Of a stretch of DNA of 40,631 nt, positions 31,552 through 40,279 are shown piece after piece. Below the pieces are notes generated by a model. The model saw only the letters and a program-made list of their open reading frames with translations, was not told the origin of the DNA and did not search any database. The first letter of the stretch is position 1, and every line of letters starts with the position of its first letter. The position numbers and the translations under genes were made by a program. Source of the stretch: Bacillota bacterium (lineage in GTDB: Bacteria > Bacillota > SHA-98 > Ch115 > JABLXJ01); assembly GCA_012839815.1 (NCBI GenBank), contig DUMQ01000009.1, forward strand, positions 1 to 40,631, written 5' to 3'.

Positions 31552-32628
31552 CTATGAATGGGCTATAAAATGATTGAACCCCCGGGCCTCAAGCCTTTGA
31601 ACTTCCCCACCGGGGTGGACGAGCGACACCCCTTCCTCCTGCGGGCGGATCTCGCCGATAGCGGTGACCTGCGTTCCAGTTGCCTCCCTCACAGCCTTGA
31701 TTATGCCGTCCACCGCGCCCGGCCGCACCGTAAACAGGAGCTCATAGTCCTCTCCGCCGTTTAGAGCCCAGCACAGGGGATCCTTACCCAGGGATCTGGC
31801 CACGGCCAGCGTTGCCTCGTCAATTGGAATACGATCGGCCAGGATCCGGGCCCCAACGCGGCTTCGCTCGCAAATATGGTTGATTTCGCTGGTGAGCCCA
31901 TCGCTGATATCTATCATGGACGTGGCCCCGCCTGTCCTGGCTATCACCCGCGCCTCAGGTATCCTGGGGTCCGGCTCTAGATGGGCCTGCAGCACGCGCT
32001 CTTCATACCTCTCATACCCCGACACCGGGTTGGCTGACCCTGCGTCTCTACAACTTGTATCCCTGCCCGGGTCCTTGCCCCTTGAACTAAGCAGGAGCTC
32101 CAGCCCTGCCGCGGAGGCGCCGAGGTGGCCGGTAACCAGGATCATGTCGCCGGGCCGGGCACCGCTGCGAAGGAGAATCTCGTCCTTCGCGGCCAGGCCC
32201 AGAACGGTAACATCGACAACCATGATCTCCGAGTGGACGGTATCCCCGCCGACCAGGCTCACCTCCCAGCGGTTAGCCAGGTCCTTCATGCCGCGGTAGA
32301 CCTCGTCCACATATTCCACGGGCGATGATGAGGGAACTCCTATGCTAACCAGGAAAAACTTGGGCTGCCCACCCATCGCGGCTATATCGCTCAAATTGAC
32401 GGCCAGGGCCTTCCTGCCCAGCTGGTAGGGGGTGATCTTATCCCTGAGGAAATGGCTCCCCTCTACAAGCATGTCAATCGTAACCAGGAGCTGCAAGCTG
32501 CCGTCCACATCGAGAACGCAGGTATCATCCCCTATGCCCTCCACCACGCCCGGGCCTGAAAAGGCTCCCAGGGTAACCCGCTTGATGAGTCCAAATTCCC
32601 CTATCTCACTAATCTGCAATCCGGTCAC
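31552..32628 (-). CDS. thiL: Thiamine-monophosphate kinase
   Basis: GTG 32628 overlaps the thiE stop as GTGA. The 358-residue kinase phosphorylates thiamine monophosphate to thiamine diphosphate with ATP. Visible features of the PurM-like family are the N-terminal ISEIGEFGLIKRV, the GDDTCVLDVDG metal motif, DMLVEGSHFLRDKITP, VNLSDIAAMGGQP, GGDTVHSEIMVVDVTVLG, TGHLGASAAGLELLL, MIDISDGLTSEINHIC and LNGGEDYELLFTV. Length is somewhat above average through a spacer before the C-terminal half (about 180-205). This is the last dedicated thiamine gene of the operon. Confidence 0.94.
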   Translation of the reverse strand: MTGLQISEIGEFGLIKRVTLGAFSGPGVVEGIGDDTCVLDVDGSLQLLVTIDMLVEGSHFLRDKITPYQLGRKALAVNLSDIAAMGGQPKFFLVSIGVPSSSPVEYVDEVYRGMKDLANRWEVSLVGGDTVHSEIMVVDVTVLGLAAKDEILLRSGARPGDMILVTGHLGASAAGLELLLSSRGKDPGRDTSCRDAGSANPVSGYERYEERVLQAHLEPDPRIPEARVIARTGGATSMIDISDGLTSEINHICERSRVGARILADRIPIDEATLAVARSLGKDPLCWALNGGEDYELLFTVRPGAVDGIIKAVREATGTQVTAIGEIRPQEEGVSLVHPGGEVQRLEARGFNHFIAHS

Positions 32629-33377
32629 CCCCAGCGCTGAGCCCCTGCCCTCGTCCCGGCATTGGCCCCGGGCGCGGCGCATCGCCCCATGCTCGCCTTC
32701 GCCCTACGCACTTCCTGTAAGAGCTCCCGCGCGGCAGCGCCTATATCAGGCGCACTGACCACCGCTGAAACCACGGCGATCCCGGCAGCCCCCGCCTTTA
32801 TTACCTGTTCAATATTACCTTTATTTATTCCCCCAATGGCCACCACGGGTATCCTCACGCTATCACAGATCTTCCGCAGGCCATCGAGCCCTATAGGGGC
32901 CGCATCGGTCTTTGTCGGGGTGGCGAATATCGCGCTCGCTCCCAGGTAGTCAGCGCCATCCAGTTCGGCGGCGAGCGCCTCCCCCTCGCTGGAAACCGAT
33001 ACTCCGATGATCTTCTCGCGTCCCAGCATCCGCCTGGCGAGCGCGGCCGGCATGTCGTCCTGGCCCAGGTGTACCCCGTCCGCGTCCACAGCCAGGGCCA
33101 CATCCACCCTGTCGTTTATTATGAGAATCCCGCCCGCCTCGTGGACTATCTCTTTAAGCCTCAGGCCGGTATCGATCAATTCCCTCGTGGTCATCTCCTT
33201 GTCCCGGAGCTGGATCACTCTCGAGCCGCCGGCCAGGGCCGCGGCAGCGACCTCCTCATGGGAGCGGCCGCACGCGAGCTTCCGGTCGGTAACCACATAC
33301 AGGTCCCAGATGCCCCTATCCAAACCACCCAGGTTGCTTCGATTTAACTCACTTCCGTTCAACGCATTTCCGTTCAA
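32625..33377 (-). CDS. thiE: Thiamine-phosphate synthase
   Basis: TTG start overlapping the thiM stop by four bases (TTGA). The 250-residue TIM barrel joins HMP diphosphate and thiazole phosphate to thiamine monophosphate. Visible: LYVVTDRKLACGRSHEEV, RVIQLRDKEMTTRELI, LIINDRVDVALAVDADGVHLGQDDMP, IIGVSVSSEGEALAAELDGADYLG, FATPTKTDAAPIG, IPVVAIGGI and GAAGIAVVSAV, all in the expected order. A short N-terminal Asn-rich leader and a C-terminal Ala/Gly-rich tail are extra. It is translationally coupled to thiM before it and thiL after it. Confidence 0.95.
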   Translation of the reverse strand: MNGNALNGSELNRSNLGGLDRGIWDLYVVTDRKLACGRSHEEVAAAALAGGSRVIQLRDKEMTTRELIDTGLRLKEIVHEAGGILIINDRVDVALAVDADGVHLGQDDMPAALARRMLGREKIIGVSVSSEGEALAAELDGADYLGASAIFATPTKTDAAPIGLDGLRKICDSVRIPVVAIGGINKGNIEQVIKAGAAGIAVVSAVVSAPDIGAAARELLQEVRRAKASMGRCAAPGANAGTRAGAQRWG

Positions 33378-34222
33378 AGTCTATCCGCCTCCGAAGCCTC
33401 AAATACCTGCACCCTTGCCCGTGCCCGCAAGGTATCCTCGTTCATATTATAGACTTCATCAAAGATGGCCGTCTTGAAGCTCCCGGGAAGGCTGGATTTC
33501 TCTGCCGCAAGCTCGCCAGCCACACCAAATAGCGCCAGGGCGCCCGCCGCTGCCAGCATGTAATCGCGTTCCACGGCCGCGAAGGCGGCCACGATCGAGG
33601 TCGACATGCAGCCCGTCCCTGTGAGGTTTCCCATGAGGGCGTGGCCGTTATCGACCACCGCTATCTTGTTGCCATCGGAGACGAAATCGCGCTTGCCCGT
33701 TATCGCGACTACGAGCCCGTACTCCCTTGCCACATCGCGAGCTATTTCAGCGGCATTCCCGCGGATACCTGCTGCATCGACGCCTTTAACCTCGGCGTCG
33801 CGCCCTCCCAGGATTGAGATCTCAGCGGCATTGCCCCTTAGTATATCGATTTTGAGTCCGGTGAGAAGCCTCCGGGCACTATCCGTCCGCAGCCTGGTGG
33901 CCCCCGCGCCGACAGGGTCCAGGACGACGGGCACGCCGAGCTCGTTGGCCCGTTTTCCGGCGACCAGCATGGCATCCACAAGTCCGGGCGTAAGCGTCCC
34001 TATATTTAACACCAGGGCCCTCGCCATACTTACCATCTCGGCTACCTCTTCGGCAGCATGGGCCATAACCGGGGAGGCGCCTATGAAAAGGGTGATATTG
34101 GCTGTATCGTTCATGACGACCATGTTGGTTATATGATGGATAAGCGGCCGTTCGCGGCGGACGCGCCCGGGAATGCTGGCTATCTTGTCCAGGTAGGAAT
34201 CGTTCATGTGGACGTTGTTCAA
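33374..34222 (-). CDS. thiM: Hydroxyethylthiazole kinase
   Basis: I choose the TTG at 34222, nine bases after AAAGGAG; ATG 34207 is an alternative. The product (282 residues) phosphorylates 4-methyl-5-(2-hydroxyethyl)thiazole, salvaging the thiazole half of thiamine. Visible: RPLIHHITNMVVMNDTANI, GASPVMAHAAEEV, LVLNIGTLTPGLVDAM, GVPVVLDPVGAGATRLR, LRGNAAEISILGG, AITGKRDFVSDG and the active-site NLTGTGCMSTSIVAAF. No thiG, thiH, thiO or thiS genes for de novo thiazole synthesis are in the window, so this operon covers pyrimidine synthesis plus thiazole salvage. Confidence 0.95.
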   Translation of the reverse strand: MNNVHMNDSYLDKIASIPGRVRRERPLIHHITNMVVMNDTANITLFIGASPVMAHAAEEVAEMVSMARALVLNIGTLTPGLVDAMLVAGKRANELGVPVVLDPVGAGATRLRTDSARRLLTGLKIDILRGNAAEISILGGRDAEVKGVDAAGIRGNAAEIARDVAREYGLVVAITGKRDFVSDGNKIAVVDNGHALMGNLTGTGCMSTSIVAAFAAVERDYMLAAAGALALFGVAGELAAEKSSLPGSFKTAIFDEVYNMNEDTLRARARVQVFEASEADRL

Positions 34223-34356
34223 GGTCTGTGTCTCCTTTCCCTTTCGCGATTGCGTCATTTACATTCATCGGAAAGCCACGTGTGAGGGTGGGCCGCGTCC
34301 GCCGGGTGAAGAGAGGCGCGCCCACCCAAACAGCGTACCGCAGTACGAGGACGCCC

Positions 34357-35658
34357 TCAGCACGCAGGCTGCCGTGAGCCCAGGAACTCCCCCACCAGCT
34401 TCATCGCACAGTAGGGGCCGCACATCGTGCAGCCTTCACCGGCCTCCGGCAGGGCATCGCCCGCGAGGCAGCTCTCAACCTTTTGAGGGTCTATGGCTAG
34501 CTCGACCTGCCGCCTCCAGTCAAGGGCCTTACGGGCCTCCGACATCTCCCTGTCCCAGCTCGCAGCCCCCCTAACCCCCTTTACAAGGTCTCCTGCGTGG
34601 GCTGCGATCCTGGCGGCAACAACACCTTCTCGCACCTCTTCCAGGGTCGGGAGCCGCAGGTGCTCGGCCGGGGTCACATAGCAGAGGAAATCAGCACCAA
34701 AGCTAGCGGCCAAGGCCCCGCCGATGGCCGAGGTGATGTGATCAAATCCCGGCGCCACATCCGTAACCAGCGGTCCCAGGACGTAAAATGGAGCCCCCTG
34801 GCAGACCTGCTTCTCAAGGCGCATATTCGCCTCGATCTGGTCGAGCGGCATATGCCCGGGACCTTCGATCATCACCTGGACCCCCGCATCCCGCGCCCTT
34901 TGGGCGAGTTCGCCCAGGATGACCAGTTCCTGGACCTGCGCCCTGTCGGTTGCATCAGCCAGGGAGCCCGGGCGTAAACCGTCCCCGAGGCTGAGGGTGA
35001 TGTCATATAGCAGGGCTATGTCCAGGAGGCGATCAAACTGCTCGTAGAGGGGGTTTTCCTTCTCGTGATGCAGCATCCATCCAACAAGGAACGAGCCACC
35101 CCTGCTCACGATGTCGGTTACCCTTCCCTGCCTGCGCATCCTCTCCAGGCTCTCCATGGTGAGACCGCAGTGGACCGTCATAAAATCCACCCCGTCCCTG
35201 GCCTGTCTCTCGATGACCTCAAAGAGGTGGTCTACTCTCATGGCCACAATCGCGCCGTCCCGGGTCCTGGCCTCAACCGCGGCCTGGTAGATCGGTACCG
35301 TCCCAAAGGGAACCCGGCATCTCTCGAGCAAGCCTCGCCTCACGGCATCGATATCGCCACCGGTGCTGAGGTCCATGATGGTATCTGCCCCTGCTGCGAG
35401 GGCAGCCTGGAGTTTGGTTATCTCCGCTTCCATGTCCGGGTAACGCTCGGACGTGCCGATATTTGCGTTGACCTTCGTGCGCAGCCCCGATCCTATGCCG
35501 CAGGGATCGAGGCCGGCATGCTTCGGATTTGCGGGGATGACAATGGTCCCCCCGGCCACCCCCTTAAGTATCTCCTCCGGCGTCGTACGTTCCTTCTCAG
35601 CAACCACCCGCATCTCCCGCGTTATGGTGCCGCCTCTCGCCATTTCAAGCTGCGTCAA
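34357..35658 (-). CDS. thiC: Phosphomethylpyrimidine synthase
   Basis: TTG 35658 is chosen because GGAGGTG precedes it by six bases and because the family begins (M)TQLExA. The 433-residue radical SAM enzyme turns aminoimidazole ribotide into HMP phosphate. Visible: [116 protein letters not shown], and the C-terminal cluster site CTMCGPYC. Upstream are a TPP riboswitch and a terminator, so expression falls when thiamine diphosphate is plentiful. It is the first gene of the operon. Confidence 0.96.
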   Translation of the reverse strand: MTQLEMARGGTITREMRVVAEKERTTPEEILKGVAGGTIVIPANPKHAGLDPCGIGSGLRTKVNANIGTSERYPDMEAEITKLQAALAAGADTIMDLSTGGDIDAVRRGLLERCRVPFGTVPIYQAAVEARTRDGAIVAMRVDHLFEVIERQARDGVDFMTVHCGLTMESLERMRRQGRVTDIVSRGGSFLVGWMLHHEKENPLYEQFDRLLDIALLYDITLSLGDGLRPGSLADATDRAQVQELVILGELAQRARDAGVQVMIEGPGHMPLDQIEANMRLEKQVCQGAPFYVLGPLVTDVAPGFDHITSAIGGALAASFGADFLCYVTPAEHLRLPTLEEVREGVVAARIAAHAGDLVKGVRGAASWDREMSEARKALDWRRQVELAIDPQKVESCLAGDALPEAGEGCTMCGPYCAMKLVGEFLGSRQPAC

Positions 35659-35674
35659 CGTTTCCACCTCCAGC

Positions 35675-35709
35675 AAAATAAAACCGCGGACCAGTTCAGG
35701 TTCGCGGTT
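35675..35709 (-). terminator. Riboswitch-controlled terminator before thiC
   Basis: Minus strand AACCGCG, a 14-base loop, CGCGGTT, then TTATTTT. It lies between the TPP aptamer and the thiC ribosome site, the expected expression platform. Confidence 0.85.
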
Positions 35710-35737
35710 TCGCATCTCTCTTTTCGTTTCAACGAAA

Positions 35738-35866
35738 TCACTTCCCTTCGCTGGTATTACCCAGACACCGGGGAGATCCCAAGTCACCCGGTGTAGATCA
35801 GGTTCAAGGGGTGAGCAGGTTGCCCCTGCACTCTCAGCCTCGCAGTAGAAGCTCCCCCAGTGATCC
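35738..35866 (-). promoter_or_regulatory. TPP riboswitch (THI element)
   Basis: On the minus strand the conserved parts appear in order: CACTGGGGGAGC, GGCTGAGAG, ACCCCTTGAACCTGATCT, then TGGGTAATACCAGCGAAGGG and AGTG. It carries an enlarged P3 and a stem insertion (ACACCGGGTGAC...CCGGTGT) before the GGTAAT loop. It binds thiamine diphosphate and acts on thiC and the genes behind it. Confidence 0.93.
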
Positions 35867-35918
35867 CAACCATATTCACTTTTCCAGATTTATCCGCTAT
35901 GCCTCCCCGGCGCTCGAC

Positions 35919-35949
35919 GCTCAATATCCGGCACGGCTCAATATCCGGC
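35919..35949. repeat. 14-base direct repeat GCTCAATATCCGGC
   Basis: Two perfect copies, 35919-35932 and 35936-35949, separated by three bases, in the gap between the thiC leader and pdxT. Confidence 0.85.
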
Positions 35950-36109
35950 GCTTGACGCTCATCTCACGCTTACTCAAATATATATTCGGCGTCTAAAAAT
36001 AGATTCCTGCTTCAAGTTGGTGCGCCTTCAACTTGGCATACAGGGGTTTGCCCAAAAACTCGCCGGGTTTCCGTCTAGCCCTAGCCAGGCGGGCGCTCTG
36101 TAAACTCCG

Positions 36110-36697
36110 TCACGATGCCATATCAGATACCATATTTAAGAAGTAGCGATGTATCCTCGCATCACCCGTCAGTTCAGGGTGAAAGCTCGAGACCAGGAAG
36201 CGCCCCTGTCGCGCGAGGACGGGCTTCCCATCAAGCTCCGCCAGCACCTCAACCCCGGGGCCCGTGACCTCTATGCGGGGGGCCCGTATGAATACCCCCC
36301 TGAATGGGGTATCGCCGATGGCCGGTATGCGGAGGTCCGCCTCGAAGCTGTCGACCTGGCGCCCATATGCATTTCTCATAACCGTGATATCCATCATGCC
36401 CAGGACCGGCTGAGAGCTGGCCAGGACGCGTCTTGCGAGGAGGATCAGGCCAGCGCAGGTGCCGTACACAGGCATTCCGGCGGCTGCAAGCTCCCGGATC
36501 CTCTGATCCAGGCCATAGCGGGTCATTAGCTTGCCTATTGTAGTGCTCTCCCCGCCGGGAATTATCAACCCCTCGATGCCCTCGAGATCCTCGGGTTTTC
36601 TAACCGCCACGGCCCGGGCGCCGCACCTCTCGATGCTCCGGGCATGCTCAATGAACGAACCCTGCAATGCCAGGACGCCTAACTTTATGGCTACCAC
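36110..36697 (-). CDS. pdxT: Pyridoxal 5'-phosphate synthase glutaminase subunit
   Basis: GTG 36697 is six bases after GAGGGTG; a longer frame starts nine bases upstream. The product (about 195 residues) is a class I glutamine amidotransferase that feeds ammonia to PdxS. Visible: LGVLALQGSFIEH, LIIPGGESTTIGKL, the nucleophile Cys in VYGTCAGLILLA, DSFEADLRIP, FIRAPRIEVTGPGVEVLA and the His-Glu pair in SSFHPELTGD. It follows pdxS by 57 bases, so the two subunits of PLP synthase are co-expressed. Confidence 0.95.
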   Translation of the reverse strand: MVAIKLGVLALQGSFIEHARSIERCGARAVAVRKPEDLEGIEGLIIPGGESTTIGKLMTRYGLDQRIRELAAAGMPVYGTCAGLILLARRVLASSQPVLGMMDITVMRNAYGRQVDSFEADLRIPAIGDTPFRGVFIRAPRIEVTGPGVEVLAELDGKPVLARQGRFLVSSFHPELTGDARIHRYFLNMVSDMAS

Positions 36698-36754
36698 CAA
36701 TATCACCCTCTAAACACATTCCTGCCGGTCGTTTGATAACCTAAGGACGCATCG

Positions 36755-37657
36755 TTACCAGCCGCGCGTCTGGATGCGTTCCTCTTCCCTCATGCTGCCT
36801 ACGTGAATCCCGCGCATTGCCTCGCCTATCCCCTTTGAAACCCGCGCCAGGACCTCGGGGTCGTTATAGTGCGTGGTGGCCTCGACTATGGCCTTTGCCC
36901 TTGCTGCCGGATCTTCTGATTTGAATATCCCTGAACCGACGAAGACGCCGTCCGCCCCAAGCTGCATCATCAACGCTGCATCCGCGGGTGTCGCGATGCC
37001 ACCTGCGGCGAAGTTTACCACGGGAAGCCTGCCCGTCCGAGCCACCTCCACCAGGAGATCATAGGGCGCTTGCATCTCTTTTGCTATAGTCATTAGTTCC
37101 TCCTCGGGTAAGCCAGACACGCGCCTTATCTCGTCCATCATACAGCGCATGTGCTTGACGGCCTCAATAACATCCCCTGTGCCCGCCTCTCCTTTAGTCC
37201 TGATCATGGCGGCACCCTCGCCTATCCTCCGCAGCGCCTCGCCGAGGTTCCGGGCCCCGCACACAAAGGGAACCTTAAAGGCGTGCTTATTGATGTGGAA
37301 TTTGTCGTCGGCCGGCGTTAGCACCTCGCTTTCATCGATATAGTCCACACCTATGGCCTCCAGAATCTGGGCTTCCACGAAGTGCCCGATGCGCGCCTTC
37401 GCCATAACTGGAATCGTCACGGCCTCCATGATCGCCTCGATGATGGCCGGATCTGCCATGCGGGCCACTCCCCCCGCCGCCCGTATGTCCGCGGGCACCC
37501 TCTCGAGCGCCATGACGGCCACGGCCCCGGCATCTTCAGCAATTTTAGCCTGCTCAGGGGTAGTCACATCCATTATCACCCCGCCCTTGAGCATCTCAGC
37601 CATGCCCTTTTTCACTGTCCACGTTCCAGTCTCCCGTCCGCTTTTCTCCTGCGTCAT
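36755..37657 (-). CDS. pdxS: Pyridoxal 5'-phosphate synthase subunit PdxS
   Basis: ATG 37657 lies six bases after GGAGGTG. The 300-residue TIM barrel makes PLP directly from ribose 5-phosphate, glyceraldehyde 3-phosphate and ammonia. Visible: [60 protein letters not shown] (with a catalytic Lys), [43 protein letters not shown] (second Lys) and [13 protein letters not shown]. Length and motifs are standard. Two leader structures precede it: a terminator hairpin and, further up, an FMN riboswitch. Confidence 0.96.
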   Translation of the reverse strand: MTQEKSGRETGTWTVKKGMAEMLKGGVIMDVTTPEQAKIAEDAGAVAVMALERVPADIRAAGGVARMADPAIIEAIMEAVTIPVMAKARIGHFVEAQILEAIGVDYIDESEVLTPADDKFHINKHAFKVPFVCGARNLGEALRRIGEGAAMIRTKGEAGTGDVIEAVKHMRCMMDEIRRVSGLPEEELMTIAKEMQAPYDLLVEVARTGRLPVVNFAAGGIATPADAALMMQLGADGVFVGSGIFKSEDPAARAKAIVEATTHYNDPEVLARVSKGIGEAMRGIHVGSMREEERIQTRGW

Positions 37658-37683
37658 AGAAAACACCTCCACTGGCTTATCGG

Positions 37684-37715
37684 TCAAAAAATAATCCCGG
37701 AGTTCGCCTCCGGGA
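37684..37715 (-). terminator. Terminator just before pdxS
   Basis: Minus strand TCCCGGAG, loop GCGAA, CTCCGGGA, then TTATTTTTTG. It ends about 15 bases before the pdxS ribosome site, so it can act as attenuator for pdxST or terminate a leader RNA. Confidence 0.85.
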
Positions 37716-37802
37716 TATATTGCATCGCACTGGCCCTTGCCCTAGCCTTCCTCTGCCCTGGCATCTTGATCCGGGCTCCCTAACCTGTCCCTAATCCGGT
37801 AC

Positions 37803-37837
37803 TGGAATTTATGGAATTTACATAACGTATGTTATGT
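37803..37837. promoter_or_regulatory. Tandem nonamer followed by a dyad, candidate operator
   Basis: TGGAATTTA is repeated without gap (37803-37820); its last base starts ACATAAC-GTAT-GTTATGT (37820-37837), seven-base perfect arms around four bases. The region is the only AT-rich part between the FMN aptamer and pdxS, so it may hold the pdxST promoter and an operator. Confidence 0.45.
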
Positions 37838-37913
37838 CGATGTTGACATTCGGCCTGCCGAGCCTCCAGGGTTGATCGCTACGCGTCAGCCACCCCGGGC
37901 TCGGGGCCCGCCG

Positions 37914-37935
37914 GGTTACAGGTTACAGGATTACA
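37914..37935. repeat. Tandem heptamer GGTTACA
   Basis: GGTTACA, GGTTACA and GGATTACA follow each other directly, immediately downstream (minus sense) of the FMN aptamer. Confidence 0.75.
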
Positions 37936-37944
37936 AGGCCATGG

Positions 37945-38145
37945 TCCTTCTCCCATTCAGACTTTACTGTCGGCTCCGGGTTCACACCGGATCCACCGCT
38001 GAGGCTGGCGGGCTCGTCCCCGCAATGGGGCATCACCGCCGGTCCGGAATTGAAAAACGCGCGGGGTGAGAGGTACCCGTTCACGGGGTCCTCTTAGTCA
38101 TCCGCTCCCCTGCCCGCTCGCTTCTCTCACCGTGCCCTGAAGGCA
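37945..38145 (-). promoter_or_regulatory. FMN riboswitch (RFN element)
   Basis: On the minus strand: CCTTCAGGGC at the 5' side, GGACCGGCGGTGAT, GCCCGCCAGCC, TCCGGTGTGAACCCGGA, GCCGACAGT, AGTCTGAATGGGAGAAGGA at the 3' side. CCTTC and GAAGG close P1. The conserved RFN blocks are all present; the P2 arm is enlarged. It points towards pdxS, 290 bases away; an ATG follows the aptamer by two bases but opens only MAL-stop. Confidence 0.9.
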
Positions 38146-38250
38146 AACTCTCGATTATAGATTTTCCAGCATCAATTATACGCCCCCCTACCGAGGTTTG
38201 TAAAGGGGTCAAAAAATATTGCCCCGGAAAGGCAGTTACGCGAACGGGAC

Positions 38251-39114
38251 TCAACCGCTTCGTTTCAGCCTCCCAACCCGCATCGCGTAGGTTTCACCCC
38301 AGTTGAAGACGATAAGCCCCAGGGGAACACATACCGCCCCAATGGCAAGCAGGATCAAAAGCTCAGGCACGAGCGCCCTGGTGGGTGCACCATGGAGAAG
38401 GGCCGCCCTGGCTGCTCGCAGCGTATAGGTGGCCGGTGATAGGACGGCTAGCGGCTGTATCCACCGTGGCATGACGGTCACATCATAGTAAACCCCTGAT
38501 ACCAGCAGGATGACCCCTTCCATTATATGGGTCGCCTGCGCCCCGCGCTCGGGAGACAGCAACGGCAGGACCGCCGCCACGAGGCCCAAACCTATGAAGG
38601 AGACTGACGAGACCAAGAGAACAACGAATGCCCCGGCCAGGTTGGACCTGCTCAGGTCGAGGTCAAAGAAGGATGCGACCACGATCATCACAATGATGGT
38701 CCTGATAGCCCCGTAGATGGTAGCCCACAGGCAGACGCCTCCGAGGTATGTGAGCCTTCGTATGGGGGCCATGAAGGTATACTCGATGGTGCCTTCCCAG
38801 CGTTCCCAGGCAACGGACTCACTTACTTCGTGAAACAGGATCGAAAGAAAGCCCCAGAGGAGCGCCCCTGCCACAAGATACAGGACCCTTTCCCCTCCCC
38901 CACCTCCCCGGTCAACGCCGATGAACCCTATGGTCAGGGTATTTACAACCGCATAGAAAAGAAAAACCACCTCCCAGCCTATGTAGCGCTTGACCAGGTT
39001 AAAATTTCGCTCGACCAGCCCGTAGCTTGCCTTGATCTCTTGCAATCCGGTTTCTTTCCACCTACTGTTCAAGATGCGTTTCTCAATTGCCAACTTCCCA
39101 GGCCTCCTCTCCAT
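38251..39114 (-). CDS. ABC-2 type transporter permease
   Basis: A 287-residue permease with six membrane spans: an N-terminal cytoplasmic helix (LVERNFNLVKRYIGWEVVF), then FLFYAVVNTLTIGFIG, VLYLVAGALLWGFLSILFHEV, IRTIIVMIVVASFF, LAGAFVVLLVSSVSFIGLGLVA, IMEGVILLVSGVYYDVTVMP and a last span LLILLAIGAVCVPLGLIVFNW. The segment YEVTVMP-like (YYDVTVMPRWIQPLA) is the usual ABC-2 signature before the last span. Its start overlaps the ATPase gene by 32 bases, so both are coupled. The pair forms an exporter for an unknown lipid, glycan or drug. Confidence 0.88.
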   Translation of the reverse strand: MERRPGKLAIEKRILNSRWKETGLQEIKASYGLVERNFNLVKRYIGWEVVFLFYAVVNTLTIGFIGVDRGGGGGERVLYLVAGALLWGFLSILFHEVSESVAWERWEGTIEYTFMAPIRRLTYLGGVCLWATIYGAIRTIIVMIVVASFFDLDLSRSNLAGAFVVLLVSSVSFIGLGLVAAVLPLLSPERGAQATHIMEGVILLVSGVYYDVTVMPRWIQPLAVLSPATYTLRAARAALLHGAPTRALVPELLILLAIGAVCVPLGLIVFNWGETYAMRVGRLKRSG

Positions 39115-40015
39115 TTGGCACTATGAGCCCCTTTCCCGTAAGCCTGAAAAATACATCTTCAAGGGTGGTCGCCTCACCATCCCTCGCCACCATTCTTTTC
39201 AGGTTACCCGGGGTGTCGAGGGCAACAAACCGGCCGCTATCGATTATAGCGATCCTATCGCAGAGTCTCTCGGCTTCCTGCATATCATGGGTCGTCAAGA
39301 GGACGGTGGTATCACGTGTCCCCCGCACTTCAAGGACAAGGTCCTGGACCTCTTTCTTTGAAACGGGGTCGAGTCCCGTTGTTGGCTCGTCCAGGAGTAA
39401 CAACACGGGCGAGGAGAGGAGTGCACGCGCCACAGCCACCTTTTGCTGCAGGCCGCGGGACAGGTCCTCCATGGGCTCATGAAGCCTACCTGCGGGGAAC
39501 CCGAGTCGTTCAAGTATCTCCCTTGCGCTGGTACGAAACCGCTTCATATCTATTCCATAGAGTCGCGCGGCGTAGGTAAGATTCTCCATTGCCGAGAGTT
39601 TCTTAAAAAATGATGCCTCCACGGAGACGCGGTTTATCAGCCGGCGGACCCGCAGGCGCTCCTTGATTACGTCCAGGCCCAGGACCCTTATCTCGCCCTT
39701 ATCGGGCAAGAGGAGCGTAGCTATCAACCGTATCAACGTGGACTTTCCTGAGCCGTTGGGGCCAAGAATTCCGAATATCTCTCCCCTCTTTACGGCGAAA
39801 TCCACCTGCCTCACGGCATCTACACGCTCCATCGGGAGGGCCCACCTTGGCGATAGCATCCGGAGTGATAATATCGGGCCCCGGCGGTCATGCGCACCGG
39901 CCGGACCATTTCCAGCTAGTTTTTTTACTGTAAAGCTCTTCGAGACATCCTTACATTCAAGCACTACATCGGTATCTACACTGAAAGCCATCGTATCGGC
40001 GTCCCGGTACCCCAT
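39083..40015 (-). CDS. ABC transporter ATP-binding protein
   Basis: ATG with GGAGG six bases upstream. The 310-residue ATPase has Walker A GPNGSGKST, a Q-loop, the variant signature LSRGLQQKVAVARALL, Walker B LLLLDEPTTGLDP and the switch His in LLTTHDMQEAERL. An insertion of about 45 residues between the first two strands (KLAGNGPAGAHDRRGPILSL and following) is longer than usual and resembles the TagH/Wzt-like or DUF4162-type ATPases that start with a long first loop. It pairs with the overlapping ABC-2 permease gene as an exporter; the substrate is unknown. Confidence 0.93.
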   Translation of the reverse strand: MGYRDADTMAFSVDTDVVLECKDVSKSFTVKKLAGNGPAGAHDRRGPILSLRMLSPRWALPMERVDAVRQVDFAVKRGEIFGILGPNGSGKSTLIRLIATLLLPDKGEIRVLGLDVIKERLRVRRLINRVSVEASFFKKLSAMENLTYAARLYGIDMKRFRTSAREILERLGFPAGRLHEPMEDLSRGLQQKVAVARALLSSPVLLLLDEPTTGLDPVSKKEVQDLVLEVRGTRDTTVLLTTHDMQEAERLCDRIAIIDSGRFVALDTPGNLKRMVARDGEATTLEDVFFRLTGKGLIVPNGEEAWEVGN

Positions 40016-40279
40016 ACTCTCCCTCCTATTTTACATCGAGAAGCCACCCCGGGGTGGAGAACTTATAGCCATGACTACCGGACCCTGCATCTATCGAGCT
40101 ATCCAGAAACTCCCTTCCCCGGAGGCAACACGAAAGGGAGCCACGTTTTTAACCCATGGCTCCCCACTGGCAATGCAACTCTTGATCCCATGATGCTGAG
40201 TTAGTACCCAAAGATATCCAGACCTTCCGCAGGTAACAGCTACCAGTGCCGCACAGTGGCCGGGGTAACCAGCGTCAGG
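40016..40279. other. Region before the exporter operon without a clear gene
   Basis: A minus-strand frame encodes HCAALVAVTCGRSGYLWVL and similar sequence, ending at TAG near 40100, but it has no start or ribosome site and crosses the hairpin at 40136-40164. I see no supported gene. The AT content is unremarkable. Confidence 0.35.
40136..40164 (-). terminator. Hairpin downstream of the small ORF at 40280
   Basis: GGGAGCCA and TGGCTCCC enclose a 13-base loop; on the minus strand TTTCGTGTT follows. Likely terminator of the transcript starting near 40450. Confidence 0.6.

Noticed and set aside
40016-40279. Minus-strand frame with HCAALVAVTCGRSG sequence
   Set aside because: No start codon or ribosome site, and it crosses a terminator hairpin; probably chance.
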